NCBI GenBank assembly: GCA_036821825.1
Contig: DAISIV010000002.1
Location: 84,760 to 148,759 of the forward strand
Length of the DNA stretch: 64,000 nt
Direction: 5' to 3'
Source of the DNA: CAITZA01 sp937915285
GTDB taxonomy: Bacteria > Desulfobacterota > Desulfomonilia > Desulfomonilales > Desulfomonilaceae
Shown here: positions 1-8,766 of the stretch, in pieces
Layout: each line of letters starts with the position of its first letter
How positions within the stretch are numbered: the stretch's first letter is position 1
Notes under the pieces: generated by a model
The model's input: the letters and a program-made list of their open reading frames with translations, nothing else
What the model was told of the DNA's origin: nothing
Database searches by the model: none
Position numbers and translations under genes: made by a program

Positions 1-103
1 TTTTATTAAATCTGTAACCCGGAAAATCTATCATATCCAGACGTGTTAATAAATACTTATCTAATTGAGATAAAACCGGTCTTGAACATTGATTCTGCAT
101 GAA

Positions 104-406
104 TTACCGGGTGATTCCACGAGTCCTGATAAAATATCTCCCCTGGTTGGTTTTCACAATAATTCCGTCTTCAAGCATGTAAATTATAGCCCTGTCAAAC
201 AGGAATGCAAGAAATTGTCCATCGTTAACATGTTTTCGCCATGTCAATTCAACCGCCATTAAAGGATTGAAGGCCTCCTGGGATTCGAGGTAGCCGACGA
301 TGGATTCAGCCACTTTGTCTACCTTGCGGTCGACAAAAGAACGGGCCATGAAATAGACTGCAACCAATAATCCAATTCCCAAGAATATTTTGACAGGGAC
401 TGCCAT
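104..406 (-). CDS. Small single-pass membrane protein, unknown function
   Basis: A 100-residue protein that I do not recognise. Residues about 5-22 form one hydrophobic segment, so it is probably anchored in the inner membrane. The rest is a charged soluble domain with a basic end. A G-rich stretch lies just upstream of the ATG. It is the last gene on the minus strand after livF, about 110 bases downstream, so it may be read through from the liv operon. No motif ties it to transport. Confidence 0.55.
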   Translation of the reverse strand: MAVPVKIFLGIGLLVAVYFMARSFVDRKVDKVAESIVGYLESQEAFNPLMAVELTWRKHVNDGQFLAFLFDRAIIYMLEDGIIVKTNQGRYFIRTRGITR

Positions 407-514
407 CTTGAACCCCCGCTAGCCAAGCACGACATTAAAAAGGGAAGCCCTCCAGCCGTATAGATTTCTTGGTCAAAGCGTCAAGATAAATTGTTGCAAA
501 CTATCATTTAACAA

Positions 515-1219
515 CTATACAGCCAGATACTTCTTCTTGATGTCTTCGTCATTCTGCAGTTCAGCGACGCTTCCATGATATTTTATGTGGCCATTATCGA
601 CAATATAGGCCCTGTCTGAATGTTTTAGGGCAAACTTTACGTTCTGCTCAGAAAGAAGAACGGTTATTCCTTCCTGTTTGAGCAGGTCAATCATGTCTCC
701 GAGCACCTTGACGATCACCGGAGCCAATCCCTCGGATGGCTCGTCGAGCAGTACCAGATCCGGATTCCCCATCAGGGTTCTGCTTATTGTAAGCATCTGC
801 TGTTCACCGCCGCTGAGGTTTCCTGCCCGCCGCTTGGACAGCTCATCCAGGCGCGGGAATATTTCAAATATCTTTTCAAGACTCCATGGATTCCTGGAGC
901 CTGTGCCCTTCTTGGTTCCAACCTCAAGGTTAGCTTGAACCGTCAGGTCTGGAAATATCCTTCGATCTTCGGGAACAAATCCAATGCCTTTTCTGGCTGT
1001 CTTGAATGGAGCTAAACCGGTGATATCCTCACCGTTGAAAACAACCCGGCCGCCTTTGGGGGCTGTCAAGCCCATGATGCTGCGCATGGTAGTGGTTTTT
1101 CCAGCTCCGTTACGTCCCAGAAGGACAACGGTCTCGCCCTGATTGACTTCGAGGGACACGTCGAATAATATGTGGCTAAGTCCATAATAAGTATTAATGT
1201 TTTCAACCACTAACTGCAT
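515..1219 (-). CDS. livF: Branched-chain amino acid ABC transporter ATP-binding protein LivF
   Basis: One of two cytoplasmic ATPases that drive a LIV/HAAT-family importer. The 234-residue length is usual for LivF. Visible motifs are a Walker A (GRNGAGKTT, about residues 35-43), the ABC signature LSGGEQQ (about 135-141) and a Walker B ending LVLLDEPSEGLAP. The EPSEGLAP form after Walker B is typical of LivF. It starts three bases after livG ends, so the two are translationally close. The substrate may be branched amino acids, but this family also carries amides and aromatic compounds. Confidence 0.93.
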   Translation of the reverse strand: MQLVVENINTYYGLSHILFDVSLEVNQGETVVLLGRNGAGKTTTMRSIMGLTAPKGGRVVFNGEDITGLAPFKTARKGIGFVPEDRRIFPDLTVQANLEVGTKKGTGSRNPWSLEKIFEIFPRLDELSKRRAGNLSGGEQQMLTISRTLMGNPDLVLLDEPSEGLAPVIVKVLGDMIDLLKQEGITVLLSEQNVKFALKHSDRAYIVDNGHIKYHGSVAELQNDEDIKKKYLAV

Positions 1220-1221
1220 GT

Positions 1222-1977
1222 TCAGACCTCTTCTCCGAGGTAGGCTTCAATAACCTGGGGGTTTGCGGATATCTGTTCTGGAGTCCCTTCCGCCAGGAGT
1301 GTCTTGTAGCAAAGCACTCTAACCTTCTGGGAAATGCCGAAAACGATATCCATGTCATGCTCTATAAAAAGCATTGTCAGATCAAGACGTTCCCATAAAT
1401 TCTTCACCAGCTCCACAGTCTGCTTGCGCTCTTCGGGACTCATACCTGCAGTCGGCTCGTCAAGTAGCAACAATTTTGGTTTTAGGGCCAGCGCAATCGC
1501 AATATCCAGCCTTTTCTGGTTTCCATGAGCCAATACCCCGCTCTGACGTTCAGCCATACCTTCTAGTTCCACACTCTTTAGCAGTTCGTAGGCTTCCGAA
1601 TATACTTTGTCCCTCTTCCTGAAAGCCTTGAACATGTTTAGGTTACCATGTTCCCTGGTGATGATGGTGGTCACGACATTCTCGAGAACAGACATGCGCG
1701 GAAAAATACTTGTTCTCTGGAAGGCTCTTGCCATTCCCAATTTTACTATGTCAAAAGGCTGTTTTCCCACTATGTCCTGACCCATGAACAAAACTTCACC
1801 TCTATCAGGGACCAGGTGACCTGTGATGAGATTGAACATCGTCGTTTTTCCGGCGCCGTTTGGGCCGATTATGGAACTAAGTTCGCCCTCTTCAACGGTA
1901 TAACTTATGTCGTTAAATACCTGGGCCCCATCAAACGACTTGGAAAGGTTCACGACCTCGAGAACGGGTTTAGCCAT
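1222..1977 (-). CDS. livG: Branched-chain amino acid ABC transporter ATP-binding protein LivG
   Basis: The second ATPase of the LIV-type importer, 251 residues. It has Walker A GPNGAGKTT (about residues 38-46), the LivG-type degenerate signature AHGNQKRLDIA in place of LSGGQ, Walker B LLLLDEPTAGMSP, and the C-terminal extension ending near EAYLGEEV that is characteristic of the LivG family. It lies between livM and livF in the standard gene order and pairs with LivF under the LivHM membrane channel. Confidence 0.93.
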   Translation of the reverse strand: MAKPVLEVVNLSKSFDGAQVFNDISYTVEEGELSSIIGPNGAGKTTMFNLITGHLVPDRGEVLFMGQDIVGKQPFDIVKLGMARAFQRTSIFPRMSVLENVVTTIITREHGNLNMFKAFRKRDKVYSEAYELLKSVELEGMAERQSGVLAHGNQKRLDIAIALALKPKLLLLDEPTAGMSPEERKQTVELVKNLWERLDLTMLFIEHDMDIVFGISQKVRVLCYKTLLAEGTPEQISANPQVIEAYLGEEV

Positions 1978-2011
1978 GGTTTATTTACACCGCCAGCCTT
2001 ACAGGATTCTT

Positions 2012-2989
2012 TTATTCGGATTTAGAAAAGACTTTTCTGTAGATTCCCACCAAACCCGATGGGGCAAACAGCACAACCAGCAAAAGTATACAACCCAGGA
2101 CTATGGCCCAGGTTTCGATCAAAGCCTTGTGAGCCTGTTGAAGAATTATCTTCAGGAACATCAGGACCGCAGCTCCAATAGCCGGTCCAACCAATGAATA
2201 CATCCCGCCAACCAGGCTGGCGAGAATAGGTTCAGCCGATTTACTCCAATGAAGAAATTCCGTCTGGGCGAACCTGTTGAGTTCAGCGAACAGACCACCA
2301 GAAAGACCGGCAAAAGCCCCGGCTATAATAAAATTAAGCCATTGGTAGCTCCTGACATTTATGCCGATGAACTTCGAGCGCTCCATGTTCTCACGCACAG
2401 TTCGTATGGTAAGCCCGAAGGATGAGTTTACAATCATTCTCATCAGCATGAAGCACATAACAAAAATCAGCAGGCATAACAGATAATAATTGGTAGGGGT
2501 GAGTATTTCGGGCCGCGGTATGCCGTGTATGCCGTCATCGCCACCGGTAAAAGTGTACCACTGGAACACTATCATGTACAAGAGCTGACCAAAGGCTAAA
2601 GTCAGAATGGAGAAATACAAACCAATCAGTCTCACACAGAACCATCCAATGATGGTGGCCGCAATTGCCGCTACTAAAGGCGCAGCGGCTAAAGCCAGAT
2701 AGAACGGAACACTGGCCTTTTTCATCAGCAAGGCCACAGTATAGGCGCCTACTCCAAAAAATGCGGCGTGTCCAAAACTCACCATTCCGCCAAAACCCAG
2801 AATCAGGTTCAGGCTCATGGCAAAAAGACCCATGATAATCATTTCCGTGGATACCCAAACCCAATATTCACCTATCTTGCCAAATTTCATCAGGACGAAC
2901 GGCAAAGAAACCAGAAGGATAAGAACCAGCGCCGCTGCAATCCAGTTCATTTTGTTCGAGGATGTTTGTTCGAGATGTTGATCAGGCAT
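2012..2989 (-). CDS. livM: Branched-chain amino acid ABC transporter permease LivM
   Basis: A 325-residue inner-membrane permease of the LivM family with many hydrophobic helices. The conserved family motif LNLILGFGGMVSFGHAAFFG begins near residue 60. A short hydrophilic N-terminus precedes the first helix. It forms the channel with LivH and couples to LivG/LivF. It starts 9 bases after livH ends, which is consistent with one transcript. Confidence 0.92.
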   Translation of the reverse strand: MPDQHLEQTSSNKMNWIAAALVLILLVSLPFVLMKFGKIGEYWVWVSTEMIIMGLFAMSLNLILGFGGMVSFGHAAFFGVGAYTVALLMKKASVPFYLALAAAPLVAAIAATIIGWFCVRLIGLYFSILTLAFGQLLYMIVFQWYTFTGGDDGIHGIPRPEILTPTNYYLLCLLIFVMCFMLMRMIVNSSFGLTIRTVRENMERSKFIGINVRSYQWLNFIIAGAFAGLSGGLFAELNRFAQTEFLHWSKSAEPILASLVGGMYSLVGPAIGAAVLMFLKIILQQAHKALIETWAIVLGCILLLVVLFAPSGLVGIYRKVFSKSE

Positions 2990-2998
2990 GCTCCACCG

Positions 2999-3883
2999 TT
3001 ATCGCTCTGGTTTTCCAAAAAGACCCCAAGGTCTAATTATTAAAACGGCCGCCATTACCAGATAAGGGAATACAAGCGCCCAACGCCCAAACGGCAACTG
3101 AAAGAAGGTAATCCCTACTCCTATAATCAGAGACCCTAAAAGAGCGCCACCGACACTGCCGAGTCCTCCAATTACCACCACGGCAAAGCTCTCAATGATT
3201 TTTTCCATTCCTATGCCAAGATCCACACTGGCCAAGGCCGCCACCAACACACCTCCAAGTCCTGCCAGCCAGCAACCGAGCATGAATGTCGCCGTCATCA
3301 CCCTGGAAACATTTACTCCAAGAGCGCCAAGGGTATCCGGAAAAGAAACCGCAGCCCTTATGATGTTTCCGGTCCTGGTTTTGTAAAGCAGCAGCCAAAG
3401 ACCTAAAGCAATGACCGGTCCAATAACTAATATGAACACATTATAAGTCGGCAGGGCCAGTCCCATTATGTCCACAGAACCCGCGAGTAAGTCTGGACGA
3501 GCTACATTCCGAGGATCGCCACCCCATATGACTCTAACAACATCATCAAGAATCAGGACCAGCGAGTATGTAAGAAGTAATTGAAGGAGATGCTCTTCCC
3601 TGTAGACGCGTCTGAACAAAGTCACCTCTACGACAAATCCAAGAATGGCTACTGCAGGTGGGACCGCCACCAGCAATGCCAGGAAACTCAACATAGACCC
3701 GTCTGTCAGGGTGGCGCTCAAGGAATAAGCCAAATATGCCCCAATCATGTAAAGGGAACCGTGGGCAAAGTTGATGACCCGCAGGACACCAAAAACCAGA
3801 CTCAGACCAGATGCTATGATGAACAACAACATCCCCTGACTCAGCCCATTGAGAAGCATAAACACGAAGTATTCAAAGGTCAT
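2999..3883 (-). CDS. livH: Branched-chain amino acid ABC transporter permease LivH
   Basis: A 294-residue LivH-family permease. It shows the typical opening LLNGLSQGMLLFIIASGLSL followed by the FGVLRVINFAHGS motif. An upstream GTG at 3925 would extend it by 14 residues, but that stretch (MRRFLYVDYHSGNI) is unlike LivH and falls inside a hairpin, so the ATG at 3883 is preferred. The gene follows livK after a strong inverted repeat, a layout that often lets the binding protein be made in excess over the membrane parts. Confidence 0.9.
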   Translation of the reverse strand: MTFEYFVFMLLNGLSQGMLLFIIASGLSLVFGVLRVINFAHGSLYMIGAYLAYSLSATLTDGSMLSFLALLVAVPPAVAILGFVVEVTLFRRVYREEHLLQLLLTYSLVLILDDVVRVIWGGDPRNVARPDLLAGSVDIMGLALPTYNVFILVIGPVIALGLWLLLYKTRTGNIIRAAVSFPDTLGALGVNVSRVMTATFMLGCWLAGLGGVLVAALASVDLGIGMEKIIESFAVVVIGGLGSVGGALLGSLIIGVGITFFQLPFGRWALVFPYLVMAAVLIIRPWGLFGKPER

Positions 3884-3917
3884 GATATTTCCCGAATGAT
3901 AGTCGACATATAGGAAA

Positions 3918-3943
3918 CGCCTCACATCCTGAAATGTGAGGCG
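3918..3943 (-). terminator. Hairpin between livK and livH (attenuating terminator or 3' stabiliser)
   Basis: A perfect 10-base-pair inverted repeat (arms CGCCTCACAT and ATGTGAGGCG, six-base loop) lies just after the livK stop on the minus strand. It is followed by a short T-rich run (TTTCC). With no long U tract it is more likely a partial terminator or mRNA-protecting hairpin than a full stop, because livH follows at once. Confidence 0.6.
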
Positions 3944-3956
3944 CCTAGCGTTAGCG

Positions 3957-5189
3957 CTATTTTGATTTTGACCTTAATTTCTGGATCTCCTCGACTGACA
4001 ACCATACCTTTTCTGCGGGTATCTCTTCGACCTGACCCATGATGAGGAAATCCTTATAGTTGGGATCCTTTACCGTTGTTCCTACATATAGGCCCACATT
4101 CGCCATGTGGTCCTCTGCGCGGATATACCTGTCACCCCTTAGTGAGGGGAAATGCATTCCCTCGATTGTCTTGACAAGCTGGTCGGAATCAATGGTGTTC
4201 GCCTTCTTAATGGCCGTCACAAGAACTACCATACCATCATAAGCCATGCATGCCCAGTCGGAAGGATACTCCTTGTACTTGTCCAAGTACTTCTTGACGA
4301 ACTCTTTCATTGTAGGGGTATCAATGGCGTAAAACGGGCATCTGGTATAACCAAGCATACCCTCGGGCATGTCAGCCCCGGTCGTTCTAAGCAGATCCAG
4401 ATCATACATGGATGTCAAAGTCGCCTTTTTGAAAAGGCCATAAGGTTTTGCCTGTTTAATGAGACTGCTGAGCTGTCCACCCCAGAAATTGCTGTAAACT
4501 ATCTCCGGGTTTTTTGCCATCAGGGTAGGTATGTACGGGGAATAGTTGGTTTCCCCCAGTTTTACCCATACAGCCTCTAGCATTTGAACATCAGGTTTTA
4601 GCTTGGTCAAATCCGTCTTGAAACTCTCATACTGAGAGTGTCCATAAGCGTAATCCGGTCCAATAAAGGCGTAATTCTTGTAGGGCTTTTTTGATAGGGC
4701 CAGCGCTATGCCTCGTCCCTCTATCCCCGTGTTGGGAACCACCTGAAACATATATGGCTGAAAGTCGGTGGTGGTAAGGGCTTCCCCATTGGACGTGTGA
4801 AAATAAACAATCTTCTTGAATTCATGTGCGACTTTGGTTATTGCCAGAGCCACAGCGCTACTAGTGCCGCCGATGAGAAAATCACACTTCTCGCTAAGCA
4901 CAAGCTCGCGGGCCATGGTTGCTCCAATGTCAGGCTTGAGCTGCGCGTCGCGAACAAACAATTCCATTTTCCGGCCAAGGATTCCACCCGATGAGTTCAG
5001 TTCTTCAATGAAAAGGTCTATTGCGGCCTTCTGACCCTTGTAGAAAGTGGCCCCCACGCCCGAAATGTCCGCAACAAAGCCTATTTTGATTGTCTCCTGA
5101 GCGGTTGAAACCGATGCACCTGAAATCAACCCCAGCGTCAGGATGAGCAACAACAGGCGCAATGCCGTCTTTGACAAACCGACTTTCAT
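3957..5189 (-). CDS. livK: LIV-type ABC transporter periplasmic substrate-binding protein
   Basis: A 410-residue periplasmic binding protein (Peripla_BP_6 / LivK family). The start at 5189 is set by a clear AGGAGGAAGAG ribosome site directly upstream. It gives a classical signal peptide: MKVGLSK, a leucine-rich core, then SVSTAQ before the mature ETIKIGFVADISG. Upstream in-frame codons would add a charged stretch before the signal and are rejected. Family features include GQKAAIDLFIEELNSSGGILG and RELV near the first hinge. It captures the ligand for LivHMGF. The ligand is not defined by sequence. Confidence 0.9.
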   Translation of the reverse strand: MKVGLSKTALRLLLLILTLGLISGASVSTAQETIKIGFVADISGVGATFYKGQKAAIDLFIEELNSSGGILGRKMELFVRDAQLKPDIGATMARELVLSEKCDFLIGGTSSAVALAITKVAHEFKKIVYFHTSNGEALTTTDFQPYMFQVVPNTGIEGRGIALALSKKPYKNYAFIGPDYAYGHSQYESFKTDLTKLKPDVQMLEAVWVKLGETNYSPYIPTLMAKNPEIVYSNFWGGQLSSLIKQAKPYGLFKKATLTSMYDLDLLRTTGADMPEGMLGYTRCPFYAIDTPTMKEFVKKYLDKYKEYPSDWACMAYDGMVVLVTAIKKANTIDSDQLVKTIEGMHFPSLRGDRYIRAEDHMANVGLYVGTTVKDPNYKDFLIMGQVEEIPAEKVWLSVEEIQKLRSKSK

Positions 5190-5583
5190 CTCTTCCTCCT
5201 GATTTTTCTCTTTCAGACAAGAAACTAGATAGATCCAATTGCCGCGAAACGACAAAAAAATCCCTGATAAAACAAACTGGGAGTCGCCAATAAATCAGTT
5301 CTGAATGAAGATCAAAATCATGCCCCGAGTTCTACCCGGACATGGAGCAAAATCACGTAATGGCCAAGAAGATTCCGCCTGTCACTGTTTCAGAAGGCCC
5401 CATAGGTGATGTCAGTTGTTCAGAAAATGTGTCCATAAATCTCAGGACTTGATGATCAAAAAGCGGCCAACGCAAATCTGATAAGGTGTTTAAAGAAAGA
5501 TAAATCAACTTGGACAGTAATTCAAGATCAAAAAGGAACTGTATGGCAGGAATAAAGACTCGCGCAAAGGGCCGGGGGATCAA
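5190..5583. other. Intergenic region between livK and lctP
   Basis: About 390 bases without a convincing gene. It must contain the minus-strand promoter for livK, but no clear -35/-10 pair was found. The open frames crossing it (for example 5353-5598 on the minus strand) lack a ribosome site and look non-coding. Confidence 0.5.
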
Positions 5584-5616
5584 GAAACCCGGAGTCAAAA
5601 CTGAAATCCGGGTTTC
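5584..5616 (-). terminator. Hairpin after lctP
   Basis: A perfect 10-base-pair inverted repeat (GAAACCCGGA / TCCGGGTTTC, 13-base loop) sits 12 bases past the lctP stop. The U tract on the minus strand is poor, so it is only a probable terminator of the lactate operon. Confidence 0.55.
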
Positions 5617-5628
5617 CTGGGATGGTTT

Positions 5629-7269
5629 CTATCTGACAACCATGTAAGTGAAAGGCGGAACGTAAGCCTGCAGGAAAACAAGTACCCCAACAAGTGCCGC
5701 CAGAGCTATGCTGTGGAAAAAGACATAACGAAGAATGTCTCCTTCGTGGCCATACCACTGCGTGGCAGTAGAGGCGACGACGATACTCTGAGCGTCTATC
5801 ATCTTGCCCATGACTCCACCGGTACTGTTGGCAGTGGCCATGAGTTCCGGGCTGATGCCTATCTGCTCTGCAGTAATCCTTTGCAGACTACCAAAAAGAA
5901 CGTTGGAGGAAGTGTCAGACCCTGTCAGGGCAACACCAAGCCATCCCAGCATCGTTCCAAAGAAAGGATAGAACATCCCTGTCATGGCGAATGTCAATCC
6001 GAGTGTAGCGTCCACTCCTGAATACCTGGTGACGAAGCCCAGTGACAACATGGCCGCTATGGTCAAAATCGAATAACGGACGGTGTAAAGTGTCTGTCCG
6101 TAAACCCTGACCAGCCCTTTGAACCCGTAACCCATGAACAGTCCGGAAATAACGGAGGCCAGAAGGATTCCCGTTCCAGTGGCTGAGAGCAGGTTGAAGT
6201 TGTAGACTGCAGCTTCTGGATGAGCTTTAACGACAACCGGTGGAACACGCTCTATCAGGTTGTGTAATCCGGGGATGGGGTATTTGTAGATGAACAAACT
6301 ATCCATATACTTTTTAAATTCAGGCAGACCCCAGATGAATACGAGCACGCTGAGGATGATCCAGGGGGTCCAAGCCTTGATCACTTGTCCCGTCGTGTAG
6401 TCGTGCGAGCCGCGAGCATCAGTGCCTCCTCCGGTTCCATTAGCTCCCCAGATCTCTTTAGGATGCCAAACCAGCAGAAAAATGGTTACGGCTCCCAATG
6501 AGGTCAAAGATGCTACGATATCAACCAGCCAAGGGCCGTGAAAGTTTGATACCAGGAACTGTGGAACAGCGAAGAATACACCGGCCACCAAAATCGCAGG
6601 CCATACCCCGAGCATCCCCCTGAAGCCGGCATAGGCCCAAACCAGCCAGAATGGAACAAGAACGGAGAAAAATGGCAACTGCCGACCCGCCATGGCGCTT
6701 AGCTTGAGAACGTCAAGACCGGAAACCGCCGCTAATGTGATGATAGGAATACCTAATGCCCCAAAAGCCACAGGAGCCGTGTTGGCAATGAGTGATAGTC
6801 CCGAAGCCTGCAACGGGCCAAACCCCAAACCTATCAAAATCGCAGAAGTAACGGCGACCGGGGTCCCAAAACCGGCGGCGCCCTCAAAAAATGCGCCGAA
6901 CGCGAAAGCAATAAGAACTAATTGTAGACGCCTGTCCTGAGTGATAGTCGTCAAACTGTCCTGAAGCACCTGAAACTGTCCCTTTTCGACGGTTAGTCGA
7001 TACATGTAAATAACATGCACGACAATCCATCCGATAGGCAGTATTCCGAAAGCGGCCCCGTAAAGCGCAGTGGCTCCAGCCATTTGGGTCGGCATTCCAA
7101 ACACTACTACCGCAATGGCCAAAGCGCTCAGCAAGCCAAGTATCGCAGCCCAGTGCGCCTTCATGTGAAGAAACGCTAGTGTTCCCAGAAGCACGACGAT
7201 CGGTATTGCTGCGAACACAGTAGACAGCGCCATGTTGTTTAGTGGGTTGTAAACCTGTTGCCAGGCCAT
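5629..7269 (-). CDS. lctP: L-lactate permease
   Basis: A 546-residue polytopic inner-membrane protein of the LctP family that brings lactate (and often glycolate) in by proton symport. Recognisable family segments are GAFFEGAAGFGTPVAVTSA, GPLQASGLSLIANTAPVAFG and, near the end, GSDTSSNVLFGSLQ followed by ANSTGGVMGKMI. A strong GAGGAGG site precedes the ATG at 7269. The gene is third in a minus-strand set glcD-glcF-lctP, which points to uptake and oxidation of lactate or a related 2-hydroxy acid. Confidence 0.93.
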   Translation of the reverse strand: MAWQQVYNPLNNMALSTVFAAIPIVVLLGTLAFLHMKAHWAAILGLLSALAIAVVVFGMPTQMAGATALYGAAFGILPIGWIVVHVIYMYRLTVEKGQFQVLQDSLTTITQDRRLQLVLIAFAFGAFFEGAAGFGTPVAVTSAILIGLGFGPLQASGLSLIANTAPVAFGALGIPIITLAAVSGLDVLKLSAMAGRQLPFFSVLVPFWLVWAYAGFRGMLGVWPAILVAGVFFAVPQFLVSNFHGPWLVDIVASLTSLGAVTIFLLVWHPKEIWGANGTGGGTDARGSHDYTTGQVIKAWTPWIILSVLVFIWGLPEFKKYMDSLFIYKYPIPGLHNLIERVPPVVVKAHPEAAVYNFNLLSATGTGILLASVISGLFMGYGFKGLVRVYGQTLYTVRYSILTIAAMLSLGFVTRYSGVDATLGLTFAMTGMFYPFFGTMLGWLGVALTGSDTSSNVLFGSLQRITAEQIGISPELMATANSTGGVMGKMIDAQSIVVASTATQWYGHEGDILRYVFFHSIALAALVGVLVFLQAYVPPFTYMVVR

Positions 7270-7439
7270 CTCTATACCTCCTCAGTCAAGCTGAAAAATA
7301 TAACGGCGGCGTGAGAAATCCGCCGTAGAAATACCGATCTGAAACAACTTCTTCAATGGCTTGGCTCGACTGGCCAGGAGCGTGCAAATCACACGGGCGC
7401 AAACCCCGAAGCTCACCTGGCTAGCCTTGCCGGCTATCT

Positions 7440-8762
7440 CTATTTCTTCTGATCAGCCGAGTTCAATGATCTGTTAACGAGCTGGGATATGTGGATGACA
7501 TCCCAGGATTTTCCCCACTGACGGGTTCCGTACATCAACTGCATCAGGCATCCCGGATTGGAACTGACAATTGTTTCAGCTCCAGTCTTATCTATTGAAT
7601 CAATTTTGGCGCCCAGTATCTTCATGGAGCGCTCGCGGTGAGTAATATTGTAAATACCCGCCGAACCGCAGCATTGGCCCTCATCCGGCAACTCCCTGTA
7701 GTCCAGGCCAGGTATCCTCTTCAAGAGGTTCCTCTGGGGAGCAGTCAGTTTCTGGGAATGCCTGAGGTGACATGGATCATGAAACGACACCTTCCTTGAG
7801 ATTGGTCCAAATGGCAACGAATTGTCAATAGCTCTGTCCAGGAATTCTGATATATCCCTGACCCTGGAAGAAAAATCCTTTGCCTTTTCAGAAATACTAC
7901 TGTCTTTGCTGAAAATCTCCCTGTAAGCCTTCAGTTCAGATCCACAGGCTGCGCAATCGGTAACAATGGCGTCTACTCGCTTGTCGCCGAACAATCCAAT
8001 CGTGTTCCTGGCCATTTCCCTGTAAACCGTGCGTTCACCCTCGGCTATGTTAGGAGTGCCACAACATTGGACTTCTTTTGGAATGATGACCCTGTATCCA
8101 GCCCTGGAAATGTTGTCGATGGACGCGCGGCTTACATCGGCGAATATCAGGTTCATCGCGCAACCCAGGAAGAAGCCTACGCGTCCCTTCTCAGGCCCTT
8201 TGGCTGGAATCTCTTCTGGAAGCTCTTCGGACAGAGGTCTTGGGGGAAGGGGAGGTAATAAAGCCTCCATCAGTTTCAGATCCTCAGATATGAGTTTGAG
8301 AATGTCATATTTGCGTATGAGGGCTTGCAGACCGAGTTTCTGGTAAAGTTTCAGCGGAATCATGAATTTGGCCAGTCTCGGCTGACTGAGTATCGCATAA
8401 TTAAGCATGAACTTCTTAAGAGCAGGCTGAGGCCTGTTTTCTTCAATTCTGTGGCGTGCCTCCAAAACAAGCTCGCCGGCCTTTACCCCTGCGGGGCAAA
8501 CAGTCTGGCAGTTCTGGCAGTTCAAACAATCGTAAATGTGTTCAATAAATTCTTCGTCAGCAGGAATTTTGCCGTCAATTACAGCCTTTATCATTGCTAC
8601 TCTGCCACGAGGAGTCTCTGTCTCCACCCCGTCGGTCCTGTAAGTCGGGCAGGCGTTAATGCACAAACCACATCGCATACACTGAAGGACATCGCCATAA
8701 TCATGGATGTCTAGGGTGGCGAATGACTTTGAGATTTTTTCCGGATCTAATTTGTGAGACAT
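7440..8762 (-). CDS. glcF: Lactate/glycolate oxidase iron-sulfur subunit (GlcF-like, CCG domains)
   Basis: A 440-residue protein. The N-terminal third has two [4Fe-4S] motifs (CGLCINACPTYR near residue 32 and CLNCQNCQTVCPAG near 80). They are followed by two CCG domains (GCAMNL..VQCCGTP..DCAACGSE, and HDPCH..GQCCGSAG..SNPGC). This architecture carries electrons from a flavoprotein partner toward the quinone pool. It starts 4 bases after glcD ends, so the two are co-translated. Whether the substrate is D-lactate or glycolate cannot be read from the sequence; the adjacent lactate permease favours lactate. Confidence 0.88.
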   Translation of the reverse strand: MSHKLDPEKISKSFATLDIHDYGDVLQCMRCGLCINACPTYRTDGVETETPRGRVAMIKAVIDGKIPADEEFIEHIYDCLNCQNCQTVCPAGVKAGELVLEARHRIEENRPQPALKKFMLNYAILSQPRLAKFMIPLKLYQKLGLQALIRKYDILKLISEDLKLMEALLPPLPPRPLSEELPEEIPAKGPEKGRVGFFLGCAMNLIFADVSRASIDNISRAGYRVIIPKEVQCCGTPNIAEGERTVYREMARNTIGLFGDKRVDAIVTDCAACGSELKAYREIFSKDSSISEKAKDFSSRVRDISEFLDRAIDNSLPFGPISRKVSFHDPCHLRHSQKLTAPQRNLLKRIPGLDYRELPDEGQCCGSAGIYNITHRERSMKILGAKIDSIDKTGAETIVSSNPGCLMQLMYGTRQWGKSWDVIHISQLVNRSLNSADQKK

Positions 8763-8766
8763 GATT

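Noticed and set aside
5353..5598. Minus-strand open frame of 81 codons between livK and lctP
   Set aside because: It has no ribosome site, its composition is unlike its neighbours, and it overlaps the lctP terminator hairpin.
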